Source: an uncultured Gemmiger sp.
Lineage (GTDB): Bacteria > Bacillota > Clostridia > Oscillospirales > Ruminococcaceae
DNA length: 64,000 bases
Reading direction: 5' to 3'
Assembly (NCBI GenBank): GCA_944386225.1
Contig: CALXAH010000007.1
Span: 1 to 64,000, forward strand
Shown here: in pieces, positions 43,548 to 51,734 of the stretch
How the letters are laid out: the number at the start of each line of letters is the position of its first letter
How positions within the stretch are numbered: the stretch's first letter is position 1
Made by a program: the position numbers and the translations under genes
The notes under the pieces: model-generated
Database searches by the model: none
What the model saw: only the letters and a program-made list of their open reading frames with translations
What the model was told of the DNA's origin: nothing

Positions 43548-43808
43548 ATGCTGACCACGGACCGGAAAGAACTGCTGGATATACTGGCGGACGCCATCGG
43601 GTGCAGTTATCTCTCGGATCTGACCCTTTTGGAAGTCCGTCCCCAGCTGCGGCGGGCGCTTTGCCGCCTGGAGGCCGATGCCTATCCGCTGCGGGAATGG
43701 AACGACGCGGTGGAATACATCACCCGGAAGTCCGCCGCTTTCCCCACACCGGAACAGGCCCGTGCGTTCCTGCTGCAGTATACCTCCGATATCCCGCCCC
43801 GCACCTGA
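43548..43808 (+). CDS. Hypothetical protein, 86 aa, target of the inversion switch
   Basis: GGAGGAG precedes ATG 43548. The product is a soluble, mostly helical protein of 86 residues (AIGCSYLSDLTLLEVRPQLR, then YPLREWNDAVEYITRKSAAF) with no signal, membrane segment or known domain. It is the only gene downstream of the inverted sites before a terminator, so the switch controls it alone. Turning on such a small cytoplasmic protein suggests a regulatory or interaction role rather than a surface structure; that is inference. I do not recognise the family. Confidence 0.65.
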   Translation: MLTTDRKELLDILADAIGCSYLSDLTLLEVRPQLRRALCRLEADAYPLREWNDAVEYITRKSAAFPTPEQARAFLLQYTSDIPPRT

Positions 43809-43819
43809 AACAAAAAACC

Positions 43820-43867
43820 ATCCCCCAGGCAGCAACGCCGGATACGGCTTCTGCCCGGGGGATTTTT
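43820..43867. terminator. Bidirectional terminator between the 86-aa gene and the GGDEF gene
   Basis: ATCCCCCAGGCAG and CTGCCCGGGGGAT pair, with TTTTT to the right and a T-run on the minus strand. Confidence 0.85.
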
Positions 43868-43877
43868 ATGCGGCCGG

Positions 43878-45236
43878 TCAGATCTCGCGGATTCTGGCCC
43901 GGCCTTTTTCTTCGTTCTTCACTTCATACAGCACGTCGTCCGCCAGTTTGTACAGTTCGGCAAAGCAGCGGGGCTTCCGGCTGTAAATGCCGCCGGCAGA
44001 CAGGGCGGCCCGTGCGCTGGGCCAACCGGTCTCCATCATCTGCTGGTAACTGCCGATCAGGGCCTCGATCTTTGTTTTCACCGCCTGCACATCGTACAGG
44101 TCGGGAATAAATACCGCAAACTCATCCCCGCCCAGGCGGCAGACAATGTCGGTGCGGCGGAAGGTATGCAGCATCTGCCGTACAAAGGCGTTGAGCACCG
44201 CGTCCCCCTGCTGGTGGCCGTAGGTATCGTTTACCTTTTTGAAGTTGTCCAGATCGAACATCACAAACAGGTAGCTTGCGCAGGACTGCATGGCATGGCG
44301 GATCTGCTCCTCCCCTGCCTTGCGGTTGTAGATGCCGGTAAGCGGATCGCTGGCGGCTTCCCGTTTCAGATGGGCGGTACGGTATACCTGCTCGGAGATA
44401 TCGGTCAGCACGCTGATGACCGCCGGCCGCCCGTCCAGCGCGACGGTACGCCGGCCGATGTCGTGCACCCAAATGCTGCTCTTGTCCCGGCAGAGCATCC
44501 GGTATTCAATCTCGTACTGATCCCCCTCGGCCAGCGACCGTTCCAGCTCACGATTCACCAGTTCCCGGTCATCCGGGTGGATGCTGTTGATCACCAGGCC
44601 CTCAATGTCCTCTTCAAATTCCTGGTAGCTTTCATAGCCGGCCATCTGCAGCAGCCGGTTGTTGGCCACATACAGCGGGAACCCACTCTCCAGATAACCG
44701 CCCACAATGCCGCCCGGCATGATCTGCTCGATAATTTCCAGCAGTTCCCGCTGGGTTTTAAGGTTTACCTGGCCGCTGCCCTCCGAAATGAACCGGATGG
44801 GGAAAAACTCCCCTTCTTCCTGGCTGTGGCTGGGTTCCGAGGCATGCAGGGTGTCCAGCAGAAGCCGGCCGTCCTGTTCGTGCATGCCCAGGGTCAGGCG
44901 GATGCTGTATTCCGCCCGCATTTCCTCCGCCGCTTTCAGATGCAGCCGCAGCGCACAGTAACAGTCCCACACGCCCGGCGCGCGCTGCCGCTGGGAATAA
45001 CCGGTAATCTCATAGCCAATCGGATCGGACATAAGGGCGGTTTCCTGCTCCAGAAGGCAGCGCATGGCAGCCTTGTCCATCGCCACCTCGCCCTCGCCGG
45101 TGCCGATGCTGTATACGGTATCCGAGACCAGGGCCAGGGTGCTCTCCACATCCCGCTGCCAGAAGTACCGGTGCAGAAACGTTTCCACAACGGTGCGCAC
45201 CGACCTGCCGTTCTCTTCGCAACGATATTCCAACAC
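43878..45236 (-). CDS. Diguanylate cyclase with SnoaL-like and PAS domains
   Basis: The 452-residue protein has an N-terminal SnoaL/NTF2-like domain (about 10-140), a PAS sensor domain (about 165-285) and a C-terminal GGDEF domain. The catalytic GGDEF is intact (residues 369-373), and an RRTD inhibition site lies five residues before it, so it should make cyclic di-GMP with product feedback. GTG 45236, or the adjacent TTG 45233, follows GGGGAGG; the frame further upstream has no ribosome site. No membrane segment is seen, so the signal is cytoplasmic. It is convergent with the phase-variable gene. Confidence 0.88.
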   Translation of the reverse strand: MLEYRCEENGRSVRTVVETFLHRYFWQRDVESTLALVSDTVYSIGTGEGEVAMDKAAMRCLLEQETALMSDPIGYEITGYSQRQRAPGVWDCYCALRLHLKAAEEMRAEYSIRLTLGMHEQDGRLLLDTLHASEPSHSQEEGEFFPIRFISEGSGQVNLKTQRELLEIIEQIMPGGIVGGYLESGFPLYVANNRLLQMAGYESYQEFEEDIEGLVINSIHPDDRELVNRELERSLAEGDQYEIEYRMLCRDKSSIWVHDIGRRTVALDGRPAVISVLTDISEQVYRTAHLKREAASDPLTGIYNRKAGEEQIRHAMQSCASYLFVMFDLDNFKKVNDTYGHQQGDAVLNAFVRQMLHTFRRTDIVCRLGGDEFAVFIPDLYDVQAVKTKIEALIGSYQQMMETGWPSARAALSAGGIYSRKPRCFAELYKLADDVLYEVKNEEKGRARIREI

Positions 45237-45390
45237 GATACCTCCCCTTTGAGGCCGGTTCTGCTGCCCGCCCGGATTTGGGCTGCAGAACAATCACCGC
45301 CGAAAGATACACTCACACTTTTGTATCATAGCATAGTGCAAAAGGGGATTCAACGGATTTTTTCTACTTTTCGCAGCAGAAATTTTCGAC

Positions 45391-45424
45391 AAAAAACCGC
45401 CCGCTCCCCCACAGGAACAGGCGG
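45391..45424 (-). terminator. Terminator after ecfT
   Basis: On the minus strand CCGCCTGTTCC and GGGAGCGGGCGG pair (two G-U pairs), followed by TTTTTT. Confidence 0.8.
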
Positions 45425-45436
45425 CCGTGCGACCTG

Positions 45437-46270
45437 TTATACAAACGGATTGTAAAACCGGCTGCCATCCCAGAAGGTGATCACCAGGCTGGCAACCAGC
45501 AGCAGAACCCCGAAGCCCAGTACCAGATAATCGTTGCGGGCAAAGGGCCGGGACACATACCAGGTGCGCTTTTTCTTCTTGCCGAAGCCGCGCAGCTCCA
45601 TGGCGTTGCTGATGGTGTCGATCCGGGCCAGGCTGGACAGGATCAGCGGCAGCAGAATGTTCACCGAGTTTTTCATCCGGGCCAGCAGCTTTTCCTTTTT
45701 GCCCAGCTCAATGCCGCGGGCCTGCTGGGCCTGGCTGATGCTGTGGTAGTCCCGCTGGATATCCGGGATATACCGCAGGGCGATGGCCACCGAGTAGCCC
45801 ACCCGGTAGGATACGCCGATCCGGTTCAGGCTGGCCGCAAACTCGCTGGGATTGGTGGCGGAGATGAACAGGATCGCCACCGGCAGCGCCACAAAATATT
45901 TCAGCGAAATATTCAGGGTGTAGAACAGCTGTTCCCAGGTGATGGTATACCGCCAGAACAGGTGCACGATCACATGACGGGTGCCGTAGATCTGCACCCC
46001 CTGTTCCGGGCTGAACAGGTAGATAAACACGTTGTTCAGGATCAGGAAGATCAGCATGAACACCAGCATGAACCGCACTTCCCGCAGCTTGATATGGCTG
46101 GCCCGGAAGGCGGCGAAGCTGATGATCATCAGCCCGACCAGCACCCGGGTATCGTAGGTGATCATGCTGGCAAAGGTGAACAGCAGGAAAAAGGCCAGTT
46201 TGGTGGTGCCGGTAAGCTGGTGCACAAAGCTCTTGCGCGGCAGGTAATTCAAAACGGTGTTAGCAGCCAT
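45437..46270 (-). CDS. ecfT: ECF transporter T component
   Basis: The 277-residue membrane protein has hydrophobic segments near 25-70, 95-115 and 235-260 and the two cytoplasmic coupling motifs typical of EcfT, QAQQARGIELG and NAMELRGFGKKKKRT, each containing the Ala-Arg-Gly or Leu-Arg-Gly signature that contacts the ATPases. ATG 46270 lies within the end of the ATPase gene (11-base overlap). It forms the membrane coupling subunit of the ECF importer encoded here. Confidence 0.9.
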   Translation of the reverse strand: MAANTVLNYLPRKSFVHQLTGTTKLAFFLLFTFASMITYDTRVLVGLMIISFAAFRASHIKLREVRFMLVFMLIFLILNNVFIYLFSPEQGVQIYGTRHVIVHLFWRYTITWEQLFYTLNISLKYFVALPVAILFISATNPSEFAASLNRIGVSYRVGYSVAIALRYIPDIQRDYHSISQAQQARGIELGKKEKLLARMKNSVNILLPLILSSLARIDTISNAMELRGFGKKKKRTWYVSRPFARNDYLVLGFGVLLLVASLVITFWDGSRFYNPFV

Positions 46271-47975
46271 GGGCGCGCACCTCCCGGTCGTAATCAATGA
46301 ACCGCTGGACAAACTGTTCCGGCGGGGCGATGCCGCAGCGGCCCGCCAGGGTGAACAGGCTGGTTTCCTTCAGCGCCGCCTGCTCCACCAGCGCCGGATC
46401 GCAGAGCACCTCGGCGGCGCTCTTGTCGGCAATCAGCCGCCCGTCGCTGAACACCAGCGCCCGGGGGGTGTATTCCAGCATCAGGTGCATATCGTGGGTG
46501 ATCATCAGCACCGTGACCCCCTGCTCGTTTACCCTGCGCAGGAACTCCATGATTTCGGTGTAATGGTGGAAGTCCTGCCCGGCGGTGGGCTCGTCCAGGA
46601 TGATGACCTCCGGGCCCAGAGCCAGCACGCTGGCGATGGTCACCCTCTTTTTCTGGCCGAAGCTCAGCGCCGAGATGGGCCAGTTGCGGAAGGGATACAG
46701 CCCGCAGATCTTCAGGGTCTCCTCCACCCGGGCGCGGATCTGGTCGGCGGGCATGCCGCTGTGCACCAGACCCAGGGCCACCTCGTCGAAAATCATGGTC
46801 TTGGAGATCATCTGGTTGGGGTTCTGCATCACGTAGCCGATGCGGCGGGCGCGGGTACGGATGTTGTCGTCCGAAATGTCCCGCCCGTCCAGCAAGATCC
46901 GGCCGGAATCCGGGGTTTCAAAGCCGCACACCAGCTTGGACAGGGTGGATTTGCCCGCGCCGTTGCGGCCCACGATGCTGACCATCTCCCCTTTCCGGAT
47001 GGTGAAGGAGATATCCCGCAGGGTGGGCCGGTCCTTGGTGTAGCCGAAGCTCAGCCCCTGCACCTCCAGCAATACCGGTTTCGGTTCCGGGGCGGGCGCG
47101 GGCTGCACTGCCTGGAACCAGCGGCGCACCTGCGCTTTGTCGGCCTCATCCAGCACCAGGGTATCCGGATGGGCGGGTTTCTTTTCCGGGGTAACGGACA
47201 CACCGGCGTATTTCAGCGCGGTCAGGTACAGGGGTTCCCGGATGCCGGTTTCGGTGAGCAGACTGCCCGCCAGCAGCTCATCCGGCCGCAGATCGGCGGC
47301 CACATGGCCCTCGTCCATCAGGATGATCCGGTCCACGCTGCGCCAGAGCACATCTTCCAGACGGTGCTCGATAATCAGCACGGTGGTGCCGGTTTCTTTC
47401 TGGATGCGGTCGATCAGTTCAATCGTCTGCTTGCCGGCGGCCGGGTCCAGGTTGGCCAGCGGCTCGTCAAACAGCAGGATCTTGACCGCGTCCACCATAA
47501 CGCCCGCCAGGCTGACCCGCTGCTTCTGCCCGCCGGAGAGCTCATGGGGCGCGTAGTCCAGATGATGGGCCACATCCACCAGCCCTGCCACCCGCTTGGT
47601 GGTGGCGTGCATCTCCGCCTGGGGCACGCAGTCATTCTCCAGAGCAAAGGCAATGTCCTCCGCCACGGTCAGGCCGATAAACTGGCCGTCCGGGTCCTGC
47701 AGAACGGTGCCCACCGATTTGGAAAGCTGGAAAATGCTCTGCTTTTTGGCCTCCATGCCATCCACGATCAGCTCGCCGGTGGATTCGCCGGGATAGCTGA
47801 AGGGGATCAGGCCGTTGACGCAGCTGGCCAGGGTGGACTTGCCGCTGCCGGACGGCCCCGCGATCAGGATCTTTTCGCCGGGGTAGATGTCCAGGTTGAT
47901 GTTGTACAGGGTGGGACGCGCCTGCGCGCGGTACTGGAAGGTATAATCCCGAAAGGAAATAATGGGCGTGTTCAT
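46260..47975 (-). CDS. ECF transporter ATPase, two ABC domains in one chain
   Basis: The 571-residue protein contains two ABC domains. The first has Walker A GPSGSGKST, signature LSGGQKQR and Walker B ILLFDEPLANLD; the second has GRNGAGKST, LSFGQKKR and VIILDEPTAGQD. It therefore replaces separate EcfA and EcfA' subunits. ATG 47975 follows GGAGGAG. Only about 160 bases with a hairpin separate it from the S component upstream, so all ECF genes are probably on one transcript. It powers uptake of the substrate bound by the S component. Confidence 0.9.
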   Translation of the reverse strand: MNTPIISFRDYTFQYRAQARPTLYNINLDIYPGEKILIAGPSGSGKSTLASCVNGLIPFSYPGESTGELIVDGMEAKKQSIFQLSKSVGTVLQDPDGQFIGLTVAEDIAFALENDCVPQAEMHATTKRVAGLVDVAHHLDYAPHELSGGQKQRVSLAGVMVDAVKILLFDEPLANLDPAAGKQTIELIDRIQKETGTTVLIIEHRLEDVLWRSVDRIILMDEGHVAADLRPDELLAGSLLTETGIREPLYLTALKYAGVSVTPEKKPAHPDTLVLDEADKAQVRRWFQAVQPAPAPEPKPVLLEVQGLSFGYTKDRPTLRDISFTIRKGEMVSIVGRNGAGKSTLSKLVCGFETPDSGRILLDGRDISDDNIRTRARRIGYVMQNPNQMISKTMIFDEVALGLVHSGMPADQIRARVEETLKICGLYPFRNWPISALSFGQKKRVTIASVLALGPEVIILDEPTAGQDFHHYTEIMEFLRRVNEQGVTVLMITHDMHLMLEYTPRALVFSDGRLIADKSAAEVLCDPALVEQAALKETSLFTLAGRCGIAPPEQFVQRFIDYDREVRAHGC

Positions 47976-48058
47976 GGCACGGGCTCCTCCATGTATAGAA
48001 TCAGAGGGGAAACGGTCCGGCCGCACGCCGCAAACGGCAGCCGGGCATAAACCGCAAA

Positions 48059-48090
48059 TGGGAGAGGGCCCGCAAGGTCCTCTCCCACAG
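48059..48090 (-). other. Hairpin between S component and ATPase genes
   Basis: TGGGAGAGG and CCTCTCCCA pair on the minus strand without a clear T-run. It may adjust expression of S component versus ATPase. Confidence 0.4.
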
Positions 48091-48139
48091 CTTTTCCCTT
48101 TTGGCAAACACGGCAGGCCGCGCTTGCCGGGGGACCGGA

Positions 48140-48688
48140 TTACTCCTTGTCCAGAGACCCCTTCTTGGCGATGGTCTTGCAGTAGGCAGCCACCAGCAGG
48201 GCGCCCACGATCACAGCGGTCAGGCTGTTGGCCACAGCGGCGAACACGCCCTGGGCGTAGACCTTCTCAATGGGCTCGGCGTAGATCAGCACGTCCAGGC
48301 TGGGCGCAACCACGATCCAGGCGATCACGTTGGCCAGCACGTTGAAGCCGGCGAACAGGGCCACCTTCTTCTTGCCGAAGTCACCCTCGTTCAGGGCCAG
48401 CTTCTTGGCGGCCAGGCCCACGACCACGCCCACCAGAGCGGAAGCGATGACCCAGCTCCACCAGGGGCTGCCGCCCCAGGACAGGTCGATCAGGGTGTGG
48501 CCGATCAGGCCGATCAGGCCGCCGGCAACCGGGCCGTACATGGCGGCCAGCATGCCCAGGATGGCGTACTGCAGGCTGATGTTGGTGTTGGGGATACCGC
48601 TGGGAATGGCCACGAAACGGCCCAGAACAAAGAACAGGGCTGCGCCGATGCCGACCGCCACAACGGTCTTGATGGAAGAATTCTTCAT
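48140..48688 (-). CDS. ECF transporter S component, UPF0397 family
   Basis: The 182-residue membrane protein starts MKNSSIKTVVAVGIGAALFF and has five to six hydrophobic segments with FVAIPSGIPNTNISLQYAIL and DLSWGGSPWWSWVIASALVG, the UPF0397 pattern. Such proteins are often annotated as riboflavin transporters, but this rests on weak evidence. Here the next gene upstream encodes an S-adenosylmethionine hydrolase, which makes adenosine, so a nucleoside-type substrate is at least as likely. GAGGAG precedes ATG 48688. Confidence 0.85.
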   Translation of the reverse strand: MKNSSIKTVVAVGIGAALFFVLGRFVAIPSGIPNTNISLQYAILGMLAAMYGPVAGGLIGLIGHTLIDLSWGGSPWWSWVIASALVGVVVGLAAKKLALNEGDFGKKKVALFAGFNVLANVIAWIVVAPSLDVLIYAEPIEKVYAQGVFAAVANSLTAVIVGALLVAAYCKTIAKKGSLDKE

Positions 48689-48755
48689 AGCGTACAACTC
48701 CTCACACAATAAAAAATGTATATTGCCACAGAGCCAGGGCTCTGCCGGACCGGGG

Positions 48756-49610
48756 TTATTCGTAGACGATGCGGGGCGCCTTGCGCAGGGTGATGCGCCA
48801 GGTGATGCCGGTGCCGATGTTGTAGGCCTTGGAGAAGCTGCCCTGGTTGATGGCCACGGCCACACAGTCCAGGCTGTTGACGTACAGCAGCGGTTCGCCC
48901 ACGTTCACATCCGCAAAACTCTTGGCGTAGACCATGATGTTCTTGTACAGGGTGCGGGTATCGTTGGTGATGGTCACCTCTACCCGGCCGCCGTGCTGGA
49001 TGCCCAGCTGGGCAAACAGTTCCCGGGAGATGTTGGTCCACAGAGAGCCGAACCGCACGTCCAGCACGTCGATGGTGCCGGTGACGGTTTCCTCTTCCTT
49101 GCGGGCCTCAATAACCGGCAGCTCAATGACGCTGTCCACCGGCACGGCGGGGCCCACCTGCTCAAAGGTGATGATGCCGGAGGCAAGGCGCGCGCCGGTA
49201 TAGGCGTAGATGTCCCGCCCGTGGAAGGTGTAGCTCTCGCCGGAATTGGGCAGCCGGTTGATGCTCTCGTCAATCACCCGGGCCTCCACGATGCCGCACA
49301 TCCGCTTGATGTGGGTCAGGGTGCCGTTGTCCGGGGTGATGATGTACTGCCCGTCGGCAGTCTTGACGCCGATGCTGCGCCGGGTGGAACCCACGCCGGG
49401 ATCCACCACGCTGACAAAGACGCTGCCCTTGGGCCAGTAGCTTACGGTCTGGATCAGCCGGTAGCTGGCTTCCCAGATGTCATATTGCGGAATGTCGTGG
49501 GTCAGATCAAAGACGCGCAGCTCCGGGCAGACGCCCTGGGCCACACCGTACATGGCGCTGACCGCACCATCCGCATAGCCGAAATCGGACTGAAGAATCA
49601 GGGGATTCAT
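48756..49610 (-). CDS. S-adenosyl-L-methionine hydrolase (adenosine-forming), DUF62 family
   Basis: The 284-residue protein has LILQSDFGYADGAVSAMYGV with the conserved Asp, FDLTHDIPQYD, VSVVDPGVGSTRRSIGVKT and FHGRDIYAYTGA, all typical of SAM hydroxide adenosyltransferases. These split SAM with water to adenosine and methionine; the fluorinase and chlorinase relatives carry extra loops. There is no signal peptide. It is the first gene of a leftward unit with the ECF transporter, about 68 bases before the S component. The pairing suggests adenosine or SAM salvage. Confidence 0.85.
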   Translation of the reverse strand: MNPLILQSDFGYADGAVSAMYGVAQGVCPELRVFDLTHDIPQYDIWEASYRLIQTVSYWPKGSVFVSVVDPGVGSTRRSIGVKTADGQYIITPDNGTLTHIKRMCGIVEARVIDESINRLPNSGESYTFHGRDIYAYTGARLASGIITFEQVGPAVPVDSVIELPVIEARKEEETVTGTIDVLDVRFGSLWTNISRELFAQLGIQHGGRVEVTITNDTRTLYKNIMVYAKSFADVNVGEPLLYVNSLDCVAVAINQGSFSKAYNIGTGITWRITLRKAPRIVYE

Positions 49611-49748
49611 GATTTGCCTCCCAGATACGGTGGGCGGCAGAAGCCATTCCGCCGCGTTTCGCCGCAAAATTACACTTTAGTATACGCTTTTACCGGATAG
49701 ATTGTCAAGCCGCCGCCGGGAGGTTTTGCCTTGCTTTTACACACTGCC

Positions 49749-49777
49749 TTGCATGACAAGACGCAAACACGTATAAT
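49749..49777 (+). promoter_or_regulatory. Promoter of the MATE exporter gene
   Basis: TTGCAT (49749-49754), 17-base spacer, TATAAT (49772-49777), about 45 bases before ATG 49823. Confidence 0.65.
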
Positions 49778-49822
49778 AGATAAAATTGTCTTATTTTACG
49801 GTGTTAGGGGGAGGATTCTGCA

Positions 49823-51202
49823 ATGGCAAGAACCGTGGAGCCCATGACCAGCGGTACCATCTGGAAACGGATGGTCTTTTTTGCGTTCCCGCTGTTTCTG
49901 GGCAATCTTTTCCAGCAGCTGTACAACACGGTGGACTCGCTGATCGTGGGCAATTTTCTGGGCAGCAGCGCCCTGGCCGCGGTAAGTTCTTCCGGCAGCC
50001 TGATTTTCATGCTGATCGGTTTTCTGAGCGGCATTGCCGGCGGCGCGGGCGTGGTGATCGCCCGGCTGTACGGCGCCGGGGACACCGCCGCCGTGCAGCG
50101 CGCCGTACATACCACCGCCGCGTTCGGCCTGGTGGCCGGGGCGGGTATGACGGTGCTGGGCGTGATGTTCTCGCCCCAGATTCTGATCTGGATGGGCACG
50201 CCGGAAAGCGTGCTGCCTCAGTCGGTCAGCTACCTGACCATCTATTTTTCCGGCTCGCTGTTCTTTGTGATGTACAACATCCTGGTGGGCATCCTGCAGG
50301 CGGTGGGCGACAGCCGCCATCCTTTGTACTACCTGATCGTCTCCTCGGTGGTCAACCTGGTGCTGGACGTGGTGTTTATCGAGTTCGTGCACACCAACGT
50401 GGGCGGCGCGGCCCTGGCCACCGTGATCTCCCAGGCAATCAGCGCGCTGCTGTGCCTGTGGCATCTGATGCGCAGCCGGGAGGCCTACCGGCTGGAGCTG
50501 CGTAAACTCTGCTTTGACCGCTACTATTTGAAAGAGATTATCCGGATCGGCCTGCCCTCCGGCGTGCAGAACTCCATCATTGCCTTTGCCAACGTGCTGG
50601 TACAGTCCAACGTGAACTCGTTCGGTGAGATGGCCATGGCCGGTTACGGCGCCTACGCCAAGGTGGAGGGCTTCGGCTTTCTGCCCATCAACAGCTTTAC
50701 CATGGCGCTGACCACCTTTGTGGGCCAGAACCTGGGCGGCAAGGAGTACGAGCGCACCCACAAGGGGGTACGCTTCGGGGTGCTGGCGGCGGTGTCGCTG
50801 GCCGAGCTGATCGGCATTCTGATCTTTATCTTTGCCCCCCAGCTGATCGCCGCCTTTGACGCCACGCCGGAGGTGGTGCGCTTCGGCACCGACAAGGCCC
50901 GCACCTCGGCGCTCTTCTACTGCCTGCTGGCGTATTCCCACTCCATCGCGGCGGTGCTGCGCGGCGCGGGCAAGTCCATGATTCCCATGCTGGTGATGAT
51001 GGTGTGCTGGTGCCTGATCCGGGTGACCTTCCTGATGATCACCGTGCCGCTGACCCACAGCATCCAGATGGTGTACTGGGTGTATCCCCTTACCTGGGGG
51101 CTCAGTTCCCTGGCCTTCTACTGGTACTACACCCACAGCAACTGGCTGGACTTCCAGATTGCCCAGCAGCGCTATCCCCTGTGCGACGGGGAGAGCGAGT
51201 AA
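49823..51202 (+). CDS. MATE-family efflux transporter
   Basis: The 459-residue protein has 12 hydrophobic segments in two homologous halves. LFLGNLFQQLYNTVDSLIVG in the first and GLPSGVQNSIIAFANVLVQS in the second mark the MATE fold. It would export cationic compounds or metabolites using a Na+ or H+ gradient. GGGGGAGG precedes ATG 49823 and a good promoter lies upstream. It is monocistronic with a strong terminator. The substrate cannot be read from the sequence. Confidence 0.9.
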   Translation: MARTVEPMTSGTIWKRMVFFAFPLFLGNLFQQLYNTVDSLIVGNFLGSSALAAVSSSGSLIFMLIGFLSGIAGGAGVVIARLYGAGDTAAVQRAVHTTAAFGLVAGAGMTVLGVMFSPQILIWMGTPESVLPQSVSYLTIYFSGSLFFVMYNILVGILQAVGDSRHPLYYLIVSSVVNLVLDVVFIEFVHTNVGGAALATVISQAISALLCLWHLMRSREAYRLELRKLCFDRYYLKEIIRIGLPSGVQNSIIAFANVLVQSNVNSFGEMAMAGYGAYAKVEGFGFLPINSFTMALTTFVGQNLGGKEYERTHKGVRFGVLAAVSLAELIGILIFIFAPQLIAAFDATPEVVRFGTDKARTSALFYCLLAYSHSIAAVLRGAGKSMIPMLVMMVCWCLIRVTFLMITVPLTHSIQMVYWVYPLTWGLSSLAFYWYYTHSNWLDFQIAQQRYPLCDGESE

Positions 51203-51219
51203 CAGGTTTTCCGCCGTTT

Positions 51220-51266
51220 GTGACCACTTTGCAGTTTTGTGACTGCAGAGTGGTCACTTTTTTGTT
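51220..51266 (+). terminator. Intrinsic terminator after MATE
   Basis: GTGACCACT and AGTGGTCAC pair (with inner TGCAG and CTGCA), followed by TTTTTTGTTTT. Confidence 0.9.
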
Positions 51267-51293
51267 TTATCCGGCATTTTTAGTACAATTACC

Positions 51294-51321
51294 TTGACTT
51301 TGCACAAAAATCGGCTATACT
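51294..51321 (+). promoter_or_regulatory. Promoter of the perR-hydrogenase operon
   Basis: TTGACT (51294-51299), 16-base spacer, TATACT (51316-51321). Confidence 0.65.
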
Positions 51322-51325
51322 GTAT

Positions 51326-51340
51326 TTAGAATCATTCTAA
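51326..51340. promoter_or_regulatory. PerR/Fur-type operator
   Basis: TTAGAAT-C-ATTCTAA is a perfect 7-1-7 palindrome of the PerR-box type. It covers the transcription start, just after the -10 and two bases before the ATG at 51342, so the regulator probably represses its own operon. Confidence 0.75.
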
Positions 51341-51341
51341 A

Positions 51342-51734
51342 ATGGTGTTGATGCTTGTGACCGAACATGGAAAGAAAATCCTGGAGATTGTGGAATCTTC
51401 CCGCAATCACATGACGGCGGAACAGATCTTTGAACAGCTGCGGCAAAGCTGCCCCCGGGTGGTGCTGGCCACGGTGTACAACAACCTGAACCGCCTGTGG
51501 AAAGAAGACCGCATCCGCAAGATTTCGATGGAGGGGTCCCCCGACCGGTACGACCGGATCCAGCGCCACGACCATCTGGTGTGCAAGCGCTGCGGCCGGC
51601 TGCTGGACATTGATCTGGGGGATCTGACCGCCCAGCTGGAACGGCAGGCCGGGGTTTCCATCCTGGCTTACGACCTGAAGCTGCTGTATCTGTGTGAGGA
51701 GTGCAGAAAAGACCAACAAGAGAAAGGAACGTGA
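51342..51734 (+). CDS. Fur-family regulator, probably PerR
   Basis: The 130-residue protein has the Fur winged helix ([20 protein letters not shown], then TVYNNLNRL), the dimer-domain [20 protein letters not shown] and a second CxxC near the end (LCEECRKD), together forming the structural zinc site. Asp and His residues in [13 protein letters not shown] fit an Fe-sensing PerR. It overlaps the hydrogenase-rubrerythrin gene by four bases and has a PerR box at its promoter, so peroxide is the likely signal. The exact start is uncertain: ATG 51342, ATG 51351 and GTG 51360 are all in frame and none has a strong ribosome site. Confidence 0.85.
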   Translation: MVLMLVTEHGKKILEIVESSRNHMTAEQIFEQLRQSCPRVVLATVYNNLNRLWKEDRIRKISMEGSPDRYDRIQRHDHLVCKRCGRLLDIDLGDLTAQLERQAGVSILAYDLKLLYLCEECRKDQQEKGT

